Assembly (NCBI GenBank): GCA_002508315.1
Contig: DAHE01000032.1
Span: 17,125-29,283, forward strand
Length of the DNA: 12,159 nt
Reading direction: 5' to 3'
Origin: Thermocladium sp. UBA166
Lineage (GTDB): Archaea > Thermoproteota > Thermoprotei > Thermoproteales > Thermocladiaceae
The translations under genes were made by a program, and so were the position numbers. Of this stretch, positions 5,113 to 12,159 are shown in pieces (position 1 is the stretch's first letter; the number at the start of each line of letters is the position of its first letter). The notes beneath the pieces were generated by a model. It made no database searches, was not told the DNA's origin, and worked only from the letters and a program-made list of their open reading frames with translations.

Positions 5113-6262
5113 GCGTCTGGGCGGGCGGTATCCTGGCCGCCCTGTACGCCGGCACCAACGCGGCCAGTATGTTTATTGCGACGGGCAAGAGCACGATTAT
5201 TACTATCACGGTTGGGGAAAGCACTGGAGTTATCCTGAAGCTGCCTCCCGGTATGGAGAGGGATACCACGTGCATCAAGCCAATCAACGCCGCCAAGCCC
5301 CCGGCCGCACCCATCAAGCTCAGCATAGTTATCTCAACCACCAGCATTAGGAATATCTCCCTATTCCCGAACCCCATCGCCTTCATAACGCCGAACTCCC
5401 TTGTCCTCTGCATAACGCTTATGGTCATTGAGTCGAATATCCAGAGACCCGTTATGAGAAAGCCAATGCTCGCTATCGCGCCTAGGAACAGCTCCAGCTC
5501 CCCCATGAATTGATTGAAGGATGACGTTATCGATGATGGGTTTATTATCGTGGAGGTGGGATATATGGCCTGCAATTCATTGGCCACTGATTGAACGTAT
5601 TTCGGCGAGTCCGCGTAAACTATGAATGCGCTGTAGGTTTGGGCGGGGTCGAAGTACCGGAAGAATGAGGCTTGATCTATGAATATGGAGTAGTCGGGAT
5701 TTATGGCCCCTATGCTGACCGAGGGCACGAGTATGCCAGTCACTATCATCGGCATGGTCTTGCCCCCCGCCGTCACCGTGATCAACTGGCCCGGACTTAT
5801 TAATTGAGCCCCGCTCTGGAACGCTACCCCGTTCCCCACTATGGCGGAGCCCGCCACCAACGTGGGCGCGCCATACTCCACCGCACTGCTGAGTGACGTT
5901 GCGCCTATCAGGAGCGGCAGCGTGAACTCCGTCGCCCCAACTATGGTCACCCTAACCCTCTGCCCTCCAATATTGGTTACCCCCGTGACTGCGGCGAGTG
6001 GAACCACGTTGACAACGTAGGGCAAGTGCTGCACTGTGTTTAGATCCGCCGCCGTCAAGGTAGTCCCGGTTAGGTACACCTCGGTGGCGCCGAAGAGGCG
6101 GGCAAACGAGGTCTCAAACGTGTGTTGAAAGCCGAAGCCTATCCCGAGGGCCGCGCCCAACGCGCCGACGGCTATTATTATGCCGATTATGGCACCTATG
6201 CTCCTCCCCCTGCTTGCCTTCAAGGATGACCAGGCCAGGTTGACGTAATCCCAGCCCCTCAC
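5099..6262 (-). CDS. FtsX/MacB-like ABC transporter permease
   Basis: The 387-residue protein has the MacB/LolC/FtsX layout: a first membrane helix at about 21-44, a large extracellular domain at 45-255 (MacB-type periplasmic core), then three helices at about 257-283, 302-334 and 350-370 (FtsX domain, PF02687). The cytosolic loop QRTREFGVMKAMGFGNREIF (285-304) is the conserved segment that contacts the ATPase. The C-terminus PAYRAARIPPAQTLRYE is the family ending (P.Y.A.R..P...LR.E). Such permeases do not form a classic channel; they transmit ATP-driven movements to extracellular domains for lipoprotein, peptide or drug extrusion or for wall remodelling. It starts at GTG 6262, overlapping the stop of the upstream surface-protein gene by 4 bp (GTGA), with a GGAGGGTGG ribosome-binding stretch before it. 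The two are thus translationally coupled. The partner ATPase is the divergent gene at 8611. Confidence 0.92.
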   Translation of the reverse strand: MRGWDYVNLAWSSLKASRGRSIGAIIGIIIAVGALGAALGIGFGFQHTFETSFARLFGATEVYLTGTTLTAADLNTVQHLPYVVNVVPLAAVTGVTNIGGQRVRVTIVGATEFTLPLLIGATSLSSAVEYGAPTLVAGSAIVGNGVAFQSGAQLISPGQLITVTAGGKTMPMIVTGILVPSVSIGAINPDYSIFIDQASFFRYFDPAQTYSAFIVYADSPKYVQSVANELQAIYPTSTIINPSSITSSFNQFMGELELFLGAIASIGFLITGLWIFDSMTISVMQRTREFGVMKAMGFGNREIFLMLVVEITMLSLMGAAGGLAALIGLMHVVSLSIPGGSFRITPVLSPTVIVIIVLLPVAINILAALVPAYRAARIPPAQTLRYE

Positions 6263-8511
6263 CGATGACCCACCCTCCTCCTAATCACGAATAGAGTGGA
6301 GACCACTATTATGGCCGCGACTACTATCACCACCGCCGCAGCGCTAAAGCCTCCAAACCCGCCTCCCCCTCCGAATTGTCTTCTGCCGCCGGTGGTAGTG
6401 GTGGAGGCAATGCCTAGCGTGGAGTTGGTCACGTACACCCTTATGTACCTGCTCACGCTCATTTCATGGCCGTATTGATCCATGTAAGTTATTGTCAAGT
6501 TAATGAAGTGAACGCCCGGCTTGCTTGCCTGGAACGTGAACGCTCCCGCGGTGGGGGTCTGCGGCGATATCTCGCCGTAGAAAGTGGATGGCTGGCTCAC
6601 GTAGGCCATGTCGGACTTCACCGATGCATTCACGTTGTATATGGGGCCTATTCCCGTGTTTATGAAGGTCAGCGATAACGTGATGGGGGAATCAATGCCC
6701 GGCGGCGTGGGGGATATCACTATGCTCGATATCACGACGTTGGAGGGGGTCACCACGCTGAAAGTCAAGCTGCCCTGCTCGAGGGATTGACCGTTGCCCG
6801 TGACGTAGCTCAGGGAGTAACTCAGGTCGGCGGATGCGCTTGAGACGGGCACCAGGATAGGTATGTCGGCGGTCACTGATTGACCGGGGCCCAGGTACCC
6901 CAGCTTGTAGGCGGTGGGTCCAATCAAGGTGAAGCCGGAGTATTGATTTATAGTTAAAACCACGTCGCTTATTGGGACCGGGCTTGGGTTCTCCACAGTA
7001 ATTACTATATTATTATTACCTATACCGAGCGTGTTGTTTCCAACCCACACGAGGGGCGCTTGGGGTTGCTTCACTAGTGGGGAGAGCGACAGCGTTCCCT
7101 CCACGTAATTGCCTCCCTGCACGTAGCTGTACTGAACAGTGAATTGCGCGCCCTGGACTGGAACTGTGATTAACGCTAAGCCATAGCTCTCCCCCGGCGC
7201 CATTTTGCCGATAACCAGCTTGGGTGGGTACGTGGAGTTGATGAGCGGGATGGAGCTGACTATGGTTATCGTGACGTTGCTTACGGGGAGCGTGGAGTTA
7301 TTGGTTATTACTAGATCAAAACGAGTCTGGCTCCCCGCGTAGGCAATGCTGGGGGTCAGGGAAGCCGATATGGCCAGCGGTTGCTGCCTCACTATGAACG
7401 CGGCCGTCCCCGCCCCAGTCACTGCCTGGCCCGCCACGTTGATGCCGCTATACGATATGCTAAGCTCAGCGTTGGGCGAGAGGGGGGTGAGCACTAGATG
7501 AATTAGGGCGGAGCCGCTTAGGTTGCCTATGTTAACGGTGACGGGGAGGGATGATCCGTTCACGTACATGTTGATCGGGGCGATCGACACTTCAAAGTTC
7601 CTCAGCGCGCCGCCCGCCTCCGCCACCACCAAGGAGACCGGGCTACCTTCCCCAAGAACTAACTCCGTCTCATTGACTTCCAGGGAGACAGTGGATTGGA
7701 GGTTGGGAGGTAGGGGGGTTATGGTTAAGGCTTGCTGATAGGAGTAGGAGTAGGGCTGGCCGGCAGCGTTTACGCCGCTGGTCGTCACGGTTATCCCGGC
7801 CTGGCTTGACGTGGGGCTGACTAACTCGATAAACGATAGCGACGCGCCGGGGGGCAGGTCAGCGCGGTAAATGGAGTCGGAGAAGGAGCCGTTTATGAAG
7901 GCGCCGCTGGCCTGCGTTTGAACCAGTAGGTTATATATGGGGCCGCTGCCGTTGTTCCGCACCACTATCTCTACCGGGGTACTCACCAACAGGGGCATTT
8001 GGGTTGAGTTCATGGACGCCGATAGAAGCGGAGCGCCTTGGGCGTACTCGCTTATCTTTATTGAAGCGGAGCCCGAGCCGCCTTTCTGCACATATGATTG
8101 AGACGATGAGTTGAACTTATAGAGGCCCGTCCATGAGATGGAGATGGAGCCGACGCAGTTCAGCGGAATGCTTGAGTTGACCTGGAACTCCAGGTCGACT
8201 GTTTGGCCGGGGGATAGCCAGCCCATATTGATGGGGTTTTGGGACACGACGCTTCCACTGCAGGTTGAGAGCCCCACGGAGACGCCGCCCAAGTAATACG
8301 GGCCCGCGTACGTGAGTGGGATCTGGAACGTTATCACGCCGCTGCTCCCGCTCGGCATCGTGACGGGCTGCACCTGGGAAACGCTGAACAGCAGCGATTC
8401 TTGGCTTTGTTGGTTTATTATAACCGTTGCCACGTACGATGCATGCATTACCAAGGGTGATGCCGCTATTGCCAGTATTACCGCGAGCATGTATTTATGG
8501 TTGACGTTCAT
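6259..8511 (-). CDS. Large surface protein with about six Ig-like (CARDB/NEW3-like) repeats and C-terminal anchor
   Basis: This 750-residue protein starts with a signal peptide (LAVILAIAASPLVMHASYVA, 9-28) and ends with a Gly-rich linker (RRQFGGGGGFGGF, 710-722), a membrane helix (723-743) and a basic cytosolic tail (RRRVGHR), so most of it should be outside. Between these are about six repeats of roughly 100 residues, near 44-150, 165-268, 275-378, 383-478, 486-588 and 593-700. Recurring features are a P.V.FDLVITNNSTLPVSNV type strand pair, a central L.PG.S, and a late SYSLSYVTGNGQ type strand. These patterns fit CARDB/NEW3-type beta-sandwiches as in COG1361 S-layer-like proteins. C84 and C119 in the first repeat may form a disulfide, and many N-x-S/T sites suggest glycosylation. 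It is coupled to the permease gene and probably forms the extracellular arm or substrate-capturing partner of the ABC complex. Start: ATG 8511 with a TATA box 26 bp upstream. Confidence 0.85.
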   Translation of the reverse strand: MNVNHKYMLAVILAIAASPLVMHASYVATVIINQQSQESLLFSVSQVQPVTMPSGSSGVITFQIPLTYAGPYYLGGVSVGLSTCSGSVVSQNPINMGWLSPGQTVDLEFQVNSSIPLNCVGSISISWTGLYKFNSSSQSYVQKGGSGSASIKISEYAQGAPLLSASMNSTQMPLLVSTPVEIVVRNNGSGPIYNLLVQTQASGAFINGSFSDSIYRADLPPGASLSFIELVSPTSSQAGITVTTSGVNAAGQPYSYSYQQALTITPLPPNLQSTVSLEVNETELVLGEGSPVSLVVAEAGGALRNFEVSIAPINMYVNGSSLPVTVNIGNLSGSALIHLVLTPLSPNAELSISYSGINVAGQAVTGAGTAAFIVRQQPLAISASLTPSIAYAGSQTRFDLVITNNSTLPVSNVTITIVSSIPLINSTYPPKLVIGKMAPGESYGLALITVPVQGAQFTVQYSYVQGGNYVEGTLSLSPLVKQPQAPLVWVGNNTLGIGNNNIVITVENPSPVPISDVVLTINQYSGFTLIGPTAYKLGYLGPGQSVTADIPILVPVSSASADLSYSLSYVTGNGQSLEQGSLTFSVVTPSNVVISSIVISPTPPGIDSPITLSLTFINTGIGPIYNVNASVKSDMAYVSQPSTFYGEISPQTPTAGAFTFQASKPGVHFINLTITYMDQYGHEMSVSRYIRVYVTNSTLGIASTTTTGGRRQFGGGGGFGGFSAAAVVIVVAAIIVVSTLFVIRRRVGHR

Positions 8512-8533
8512 TATGTATCCGGACCGATATCGC

Positions 8534-8541
8534 TTTTTATA
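8534..8541 (-). promoter_or_regulatory. TATA box of the surface protein-permease transcript
   Basis: TATAAAAA on the minus strand is centred 26-27 bp ahead of ATG 8511, preceded by a purine-rich GAAAAG as in archaeal BRE elements. A leaderless bicistronic mRNA is inferred. Confidence 0.7.
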
Positions 8542-8581
8542 CTTTTCGGCGTCGATAGCGAAACCGATTAGTATGGATAAG

Positions 8582-8589
8582 TATAAAAA
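8582..8589 (+). promoter_or_regulatory. TATA box of the ABC ATPase gene
   Basis: TATAAAAA on the plus strand is centred 25-26 bp ahead of ATG 8611. It is identical to the divergent TATA box and embedded in the same inverted repeat. Confidence 0.7.
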
Positions 8590-8610
8590 CCGTTATCGGT
8601 AGCGATCCAC

Positions 8611-9312
8611 ATGGCATCCATGCTTATAGAGGCCAGGGATTTATGGAAGATATACAACGCCGATGGCGTGGAGAGCGCGGCGTTGAGGGGGGCATCCATC
8701 ACCGTGGAGAAGGGGGAGTTCCGGTGCATAATAGGGCCCAGCGGCAGCGGGAAGACAACGCTCCTAAGCTTGATAGGGGGCCTCGAGAAGCCCACCAAGG
8801 GATACCTGCGCGTGGGCAATTACCTGCTTCACGAGATGAGCGACCCCGAATTAACCCGCTACAGAAATGAGACGCTGGGCTTCGTGTTTCAAATGTTCTA
8901 CTTAATACCTAGAATCAGCATAGTGGAGAACGTTGAGCTGCCCCTCGTGGCAAGGGGAGTACCGAGGCGCGTTAGGAGGGAGATGGCGATCAAGGCATTG
9001 GAGGCTGTGGGCTTGGGGAGTAAGCTACACCAAAGGATAAACCAGTTAAGCGGCGGCGAGCAGCAGAGAATAGCAATAGCCAGGGCCATAGTTCACGAAC
9101 CGCAATTATTGCTAGCGGATGAACCCACCGGCAACCTAGACACGGAGAACACGGGGAAAGTAATGGATCTATTCACGAAGCTTAATAGGGATAAGGGAAT
9201 AACCATAATTATGGTTACCCACAACATGGAGCTTACGAAGTACTGCGCGGCCACATCCAAGATAAGGGACGGCAGAGTCGTTGAAACCGTAAAGGAAACC
9301 CCAATTACCTGA
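8611..9312 (+). CDS. ABC transporter ATP-binding protein, LolD/MacB type
   Basis: This 233-residue cytosolic ATPase drives the FtsX-like permease encoded across the divergent promoter. All motifs are intact: Walker A GPSGSGKTT (42-50), Q-loop FVFQMF with Gln94, signature LSGGEQQR (146-153), Walker B LLLADEP with Asp170 and catalytic Glu171, D-loop GNLD, and switch His204 in VTHN. The stretch FVFQMFYLIPRISIVENVELPL is characteristic of the LolD/MacB/FtsE branch (family: FVFQ.F.L.P..T..ENV.LPL), as opposed to importer ATPases. The length matches a single nucleotide-binding domain of that branch, so two copies would pair with two permeases. The start at ATG 8611 is set by a TATA box 25 bp upstream; there is no ribosome-binding sequence, as expected for a leaderless mRNA. 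Confidence 0.95.
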   Translation: MASMLIEARDLWKIYNADGVESAALRGASITVEKGEFRCIIGPSGSGKTTLLSLIGGLEKPTKGYLRVGNYLLHEMSDPELTRYRNETLGFVFQMFYLIPRISIVENVELPLVARGVPRRVRREMAIKALEAVGLGSKLHQRINQLSGGEQQRIAIARAIVHEPQLLLADEPTGNLDTENTGKVMDLFTKLNRDKGITIIMVTHNMELTKYCAATSKIRDGRVVETVKETPIT

Positions 9313-9668
9313 CCACTTGGGCGCCGAAACCATGGGCGGGCTTCACATAAATAACCCCTGAACCCCTCAATTCATAGCCTTTACATCACTCGCGGATGGG
9401 AGAATCGACGTATCTTCCCCGCATCAACAGATGAGGCGAATTACCCCGTCGCGGGATCTTCCGCCCCTCAAACCCTCGATAGGTTAAAGCATAGGGAGTT
9501 GTGACGCTAGTTCCGAGGAGTTGGACTCAAATCCCTTGGGGAGGCGGGGCGCCCCGAGAAGCGGGGACCTAGCACTAATGAGTGCGGATTGCTTGCAGCA
9601 TTTAATTTTATGGTTTTAATCTATATCTATTATCCTCTACCATTCCTCTACGGCATCCTCTGATTTTA

Positions 9669-9714
9669 CTTCCACCTAAGAAGCGGGGCTCACTGCGTGA
9701 TTCGCCGGTGGAGG
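9669..9714. repeat. Long imperfect hairpin
   Basis: CTTCCACC (9669-9676) can pair with GGTGGAGG (9707-9714), with one wobble. Inside it, TCAC (9690-9693) and GTGA (9697-9700) close a TGC loop, with further G-C pairs below. It could be part of a small RNA on either strand or an insertion-sequence end; no box C/D signature is visible. Confidence 0.3.
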
Positions 9715-9851
9715 CAGACTCGTTTCTCGCGCTGGATTTGTAGGCAGGCCGACAGATATGGGCGGGGCATTGGTAGTGCTACCGGGTGTTATTGAGTTAT
9801 ACATTATATACCGTTTATTCCTTGACTACTTGAGTGTAATGAGTGAAAAGG

Positions 9852-9859
9852 TTTAAAAA
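9852..9859 (+). promoter_or_regulatory. Promoter (BRE/TATA) of pgk-gap
   Basis: TTTAAAAA is centred 25-26 bp ahead of ATG 9881 and is directly preceded by GAAAAGG, a good archaeal BRE-like purine stretch. It is the clearest promoter in the window and predicts a leaderless pgk-gap mRNA. A GGTAG/CTACC palindrome lies about 75 bp upstream. Confidence 0.7.
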
Positions 9860-9880
9860 TTACATAGCAATTGGTTCCGC

Positions 9881-11107
9881 ATGCAGGTAGGCGTTCCCTT
9901 TCAATCTTTCAGGGAATGCATTGACCCAAACCTAAAGGTCCTGGTTAGGGTAGACATTAACGTGCCCATAAACGTAAAGGAGGGAGTCATATTGGATGAT
10001 TACAGGATAGAAGCCCATGCAGCCACGGTAAGCAAGTTGGCAAAGTCAGGCATGTCAGTGGTCGTCATTGCGCACCAAGGCAGGCCGGGAGATGATGAAT
10101 TCACATCGCTTGGCATTCACTGGCGGTACTTGGAGAAGTACGCCGGAATTCGGATGAGCTTCATAGAGGACGTGATGGGGCCGGCGGCCCAAGGCGCGAT
10201 ACGGAACCTCGGCCCCGGCGAGGTGCTGCTGCTGGATAACGTGAGGTTCATCAGCGAGGAGGTAATAGAGAGGACACCACAGCTGCAGTCCAACACATTC
10301 CTAGTCCGCAGGCTAGCGCCCCTCTTCGATGTCTTCGTGATGGATGCATTTGCCACCGCGCATAGATCCCAGCCCAGCATAGTTGGATTCCCGCTGGTCC
10401 TCCCCAGCTGCGCGGGCCTGGTTCTGGAGAGCGAGTTGAATGCAATGAATGTCTTCTCCTCGTCCAGGAGGGAATCCGCCGTGCTGGCCGGGGGAGCCAA
10501 GGTGCCCGACACAATAAAGGCCATAAGCAAATTGCTGGCCAACGAAGCCGCCGGCAAGGTGTTGGTGGGGGGATTGGTGGGGGTAATATTCATAGCGGCG
10601 AAGTACGGGGCCAACGGTTGGCTGAGGAAGTACTTGGAGGAGAGCGGCTTCGGTGGTTTGGTCAACGATGCCCGCCTACTGCTGGACAAGTACGGCGATT
10701 CCGTGGAGGTGCCCACCGACGTGGGGGTCGAGGTGAATGGGGATAGGGTTGACGTGGACGCGCGGAGAATCAATGCCCCCGTCATGGACATAGGACCGGC
10801 CACCATGGATGCCTACTCAAGCGCGGTTAAGGGCGCGGAGGTGGCTGTGTTGACTGGGCCCATGGGGGTTACCGAGAGGAAGCAGTTCGCCGAGGGCACG
10901 GAAGCCGTGTTTAAGGCCATGGTGGGCAATGCCAAGTTCACCATAATAGGAGGAGGCCACACAATAATGTCGGCCCGCAAGCTGGGCTACATAGAGAAGA
11001 TAAAGCACGTGTCAACGGGGGGCAGGGCGTTCCTGCAATTCCTGGTCGGCGAGGAGCTGCCTGCGCTGCAGGCGCTGGCTGAGTCCAAGAGGCGATTCTG
11101 GAAATGA
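9881..11107 (+). CDS. pgk: Phosphoglycerate kinase
   Basis: This 408-residue enzyme interconverts 1,3-bisphosphoglycerate plus ADP and 3-phosphoglycerate plus ATP in the cytosol. Conserved elements are present in order: RVDINVP (23-29; Ile where most have Phe), AHQGRP (64-69) with the substrate-binding His and Arg, DNVRF (119-123), DAFATAHR (155-162), GGAKVPDTI (204-212) with the catalytic-loop Lys207, DIGPATMDAY (303-312), TGPMGVTE (325-332) with the nucleotide-binding Glu332, and GGGHTIMSA (357-365), where His replaces the bacterial Asp of GGGDS. The length equals that of archaeal homologues. Its TGA overlaps the gap start codon (ATGA), so gap is translationally coupled. With GAPDH it can run glycolytically, but in Thermoproteales this pair is considered mainly gluconeogenic because GAPN/GAPOR bypass it in catabolism. 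That physiological reading is inference here. Confidence 0.97.
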   Translation: MQVGVPFQSFRECIDPNLKVLVRVDINVPINVKEGVILDDYRIEAHAATVSKLAKSGMSVVVIAHQGRPGDDEFTSLGIHWRYLEKYAGIRMSFIEDVMGPAAQGAIRNLGPGEVLLLDNVRFISEEVIERTPQLQSNTFLVRRLAPLFDVFVMDAFATAHRSQPSIVGFPLVLPSCAGLVLESELNAMNVFSSSRRESAVLAGGAKVPDTIKAISKLLANEAAGKVLVGGLVGVIFIAAKYGANGWLRKYLEESGFGGLVNDARLLLDKYGDSVEVPTDVGVEVNGDRVDVDARRINAPVMDIGPATMDAYSSAVKGAEVAVLTGPMGVTERKQFAEGTEAVFKAMVGNAKFTIIGGGHTIMSARKLGYIEKIKHVSTGGRAFLQFLVGEELPALQALAESKRRFWK

Positions 11108-12123
11108 GGGTGGGCGTGGTAGGCTACGGCACGATAGGCAAGAGAGTCGCCGACGCTGTGCTGAGGAGCAGCGACATGCAGTTAACCGGGGTGGCGAAGA
11201 CATCCCCGGACTACGAGGCGACGATCGCTCTGAGGAGGGGCATTTCCCTATACACCGTGCCCGGCAGGGAGGAGGCATTCAAGTCGTTCGGCATGGAGGT
11301 GAGGGGCACCATCGGTGACCTGGCCAGTAAGTCCGACGTCGTGATAGACGCCACCCCGGACGGGGTGGGGGAAGAGAATAAGGGCAAGTACTACGTTGGA
11401 CGACGAGCGGTGTTCCAGGGAGGCGAGGAGGCGCGCGTGGCCGAGGTAAGCTTCAACGCGTTGGCCAATTACGATGAAGCCAAGGGAAGGAGCTACGTTA
11501 GGGTGGTGAGCTGCAATACAACGGCCCTCTCAAGGCTGATAGCTGCGCTGGCGTCCAGCGGGCACTCCATTCGTAAGGTGCGGGCCTTCCTGGTCAGGAG
11601 GGGCGCGGATCCGCGAGAGCACAAGAAGGGGCCCATAAACGACGTGGTGCCAAATCCAGTGACTATTCCCAGCCACCACGGCCCCGATGTGCGTACCGTC
11701 ATACCCATAGACATAGTCACGGTTGCCGTGGCGGTTCCCGTGACTGTAATGCACCTGCACATGGTTAACGTGGAGTTCGAGGACAGGCCCAGCAGGGATT
11801 CCATAATGGAAGCGCTGGCCAGCACCCCGAGGATATCTATACTGTACTCCAAGATGGGGTTCAACAGCCTGGCCCAGGTGATTGAGTATGCCAGGGACTT
11901 GGGGCGGGAGCGGGGTGACTTCATGGAGAACGCGGTGTTCGGCGACTCTATCTCTGTTCAGGGAAACGAGGTGTACCTAATGCAGGGAGTCCACCAGGAA
12001 TCAATAGTTGTGCCGGAGAACATAGACGCCGTGAGGGCCATGATGGGAATACCGAAGTGGGAGTCCATAATGGCCACCGATAAGGCGCTTGGACTATACT
12101 CAAGCGATAAGAGGTATGGATGA
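11104..12123 (+). CDS. gap: Glyceraldehyde-3-phosphate dehydrogenase, archaeal class II, phosphorylating
   Basis: This 339-residue archaeal-type NAD(P)-dependent enzyme (homotetramer in the family) converts glyceraldehyde-3-phosphate, phosphate and NAD(P)+ to 1,3-bisphosphoglycerate. It starts with a Rossmann nucleotide-binding motif (VGYGTIGKRVADAV, 6-19). The catalytic cysteine is Cys137 in VVSCNTTALSRL. RRGADPREHKKGPINDVVP (165-183) and PSHHGPDV (189-196) are diagnostic of the archaeal class. The cofactor-loop residues VAKTSPDYEA (30-39) resemble archaeal enzymes that accept NADP, but preference cannot be decided by eye. The start overlaps the pgk stop by 4 bp, so both are made from one leaderless mRNA. 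Length is full and no frame damage is seen. The remaining 36 bp of the window after the stop show nothing recognisable. Confidence 0.97.
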   Translation: MRVGVVGYGTIGKRVADAVLRSSDMQLTGVAKTSPDYEATIALRRGISLYTVPGREEAFKSFGMEVRGTIGDLASKSDVVIDATPDGVGEENKGKYYVGRRAVFQGGEEARVAEVSFNALANYDEAKGRSYVRVVSCNTTALSRLIAALASSGHSIRKVRAFLVRRGADPREHKKGPINDVVPNPVTIPSHHGPDVRTVIPIDIVTVAVAVPVTVMHLHMVNVEFEDRPSRDSIMEALASTPRISILYSKMGFNSLAQVIEYARDLGRERGDFMENAVFGDSISVQGNEVYLMQGVHQESIVVPENIDAVRAMMGIPKWESIMATDKALGLYSSDKRYG

Positions 12124-12159
12124 CCCCGCCCCAGCGGCAATTGGCTCAAGCACATAGAT

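Larger units (their letters stand above)
8523..8600. repeat. Mirror-image divergent promoter: 22-bp inverted repeat containing both TATA boxes
   Basis: The arms 8523-8544 and 8579-8600 are inverted copies that match at 20 of 22 positions. Each arm holds the TATA box of one divergent gene plus the adjoining ACCGATA element between TATA and start codon. The 34-bp centre (8545-8578) has further related elements, including CGATAGCG at 8554-8561 and TTTCG/CGAAA. The repeated CGATAtCG/CGATAgCG/CGGTAGCGAT motif between TATA box and start looks like an operator that would block or modulate both promoters equally. Confidence 0.65.
9313..9880. other. Gene-poor stretch with hairpins, possible mobile-element remnants and the pgk promoter
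   Basis: I see no gene with a credible start here. On the plus strand a short frame ending at about 9571 reads VPRSWTQIPWGGGAPREAGT. On the minus strand a start-less 56-codon frame (9778-9608) contains CPAHIC and SSARNES. Both loosely recall the C-terminal region of IS605-type TnpB proteins but are too short to call. Inverted repeats include the 12-bp palindrome CGGGGCGCCCCG (9545-9556), a GCACT/AGTGC hairpin (9571-9584), CTTCCACC/GGTGGAGG (9669-9676 with 9707-9714) around a TCAC/GTGA hairpin, and GGTAG/CTACC (9772-9783). A T-rich patch at 9600-9620 could stop the upstream ATPase transcript. The last 30 bp hold the pgk promoter. Confidence 0.4.

Noticed and set aside
6259..8511. Surface protein as an ABC solute-binding protein
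   Set aside because: There is no substrate-binding-protein lobe pattern, the protein is made of beta-sandwich repeats with a C-terminal anchor, and the ATPase and permease are of the MacB/FtsX type rather than importers.
9440..9560. Possible 5S rRNA or tRNA (CTCAAACCC...GGTTAAAGC and GGACTCAAATCCC)
   Set aside because: The first string only loosely resembles the 5S loop region and lacks the flanking helices; the second lacks a paired T stem, an acceptor stem and an anticodon arm.
10117..10806. A 229-codon minus-strand open frame inside pgk
   Set aside because: It is antisense to the best-conserved part of phosphoglycerate kinase; the Ser/Thr/Pro-rich translation is typical of a reverse-strand shadow of a GC-rich gene.
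11493..11924. A 143-codon minus-strand open frame inside gap
   Set aside because: It is antisense to the GAPDH catalytic region, with no promoter or start context and no domain pattern.

Overview
The window looks like a chromosomal segment of a thermophilic crenarchaeon, most likely from the Thermoproteales. The evidence is indirect but consistent: an archaeal-type (class II) phosphorylating GAPDH overlapping pgk, a gene order known from Thermoproteus tenax; frequent AGG and ATA codons; class III (type IV pilin-like) signal peptides; and archaeal TATA boxes lying about 25 bp ahead of many start codons, which suggests mostly leaderless mRNAs. No species is claimed.

Left part (1-1710, minus strand): a probable transcript reading leftward carries a Mut7-C/PIN-type RNase with a zinc ribbon, an AMMECR1-domain protein, and a thioredoxin-fold protein with a Gln/Pro-rich tail that runs off the left edge. 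Next (1795-3423) come two pilin-like genes in divergent orientation. A perfect 9-bp inverted repeat brackets the TATA box of the rightward pilin, and an unrecognised 284-residue protein follows that pilin with a one-base gap. Positions 3424-3924 have no convincing gene but hold several strong stem-loops and possible insertion-sequence debris.

Middle part: a class I/II PLP aminotransferase (3925-5112) is convergent with, and overlaps by 14 bp, an ABC transporter locus. That locus has an FtsX/MacB-like permease and a 750-residue surface protein with about six Ig-like repeats, both on the minus strand, and a divergent LolD/MacB-type ATPase on the plus strand. The promoters facing each other between surface protein and ATPase are near mirror images (20 of 22 positions), so the two arms of the transporter are probably co-regulated.

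Right part: positions 9313-9880 are non-coding with hairpins and possible mobile-element remnants. A strong promoter then leads into pgk and the overlapping gap gene, whose products interconvert glyceraldehyde-3-phosphate and 3-phosphoglycerate with ATP and NAD(P) turnover. I see no tRNA, rRNA, CRISPR array or intact insertion sequence. The least explained items are the pilin locus with its operator-like repeat, the mirror promoter of the ABC system, and the two structured intergenic regions.
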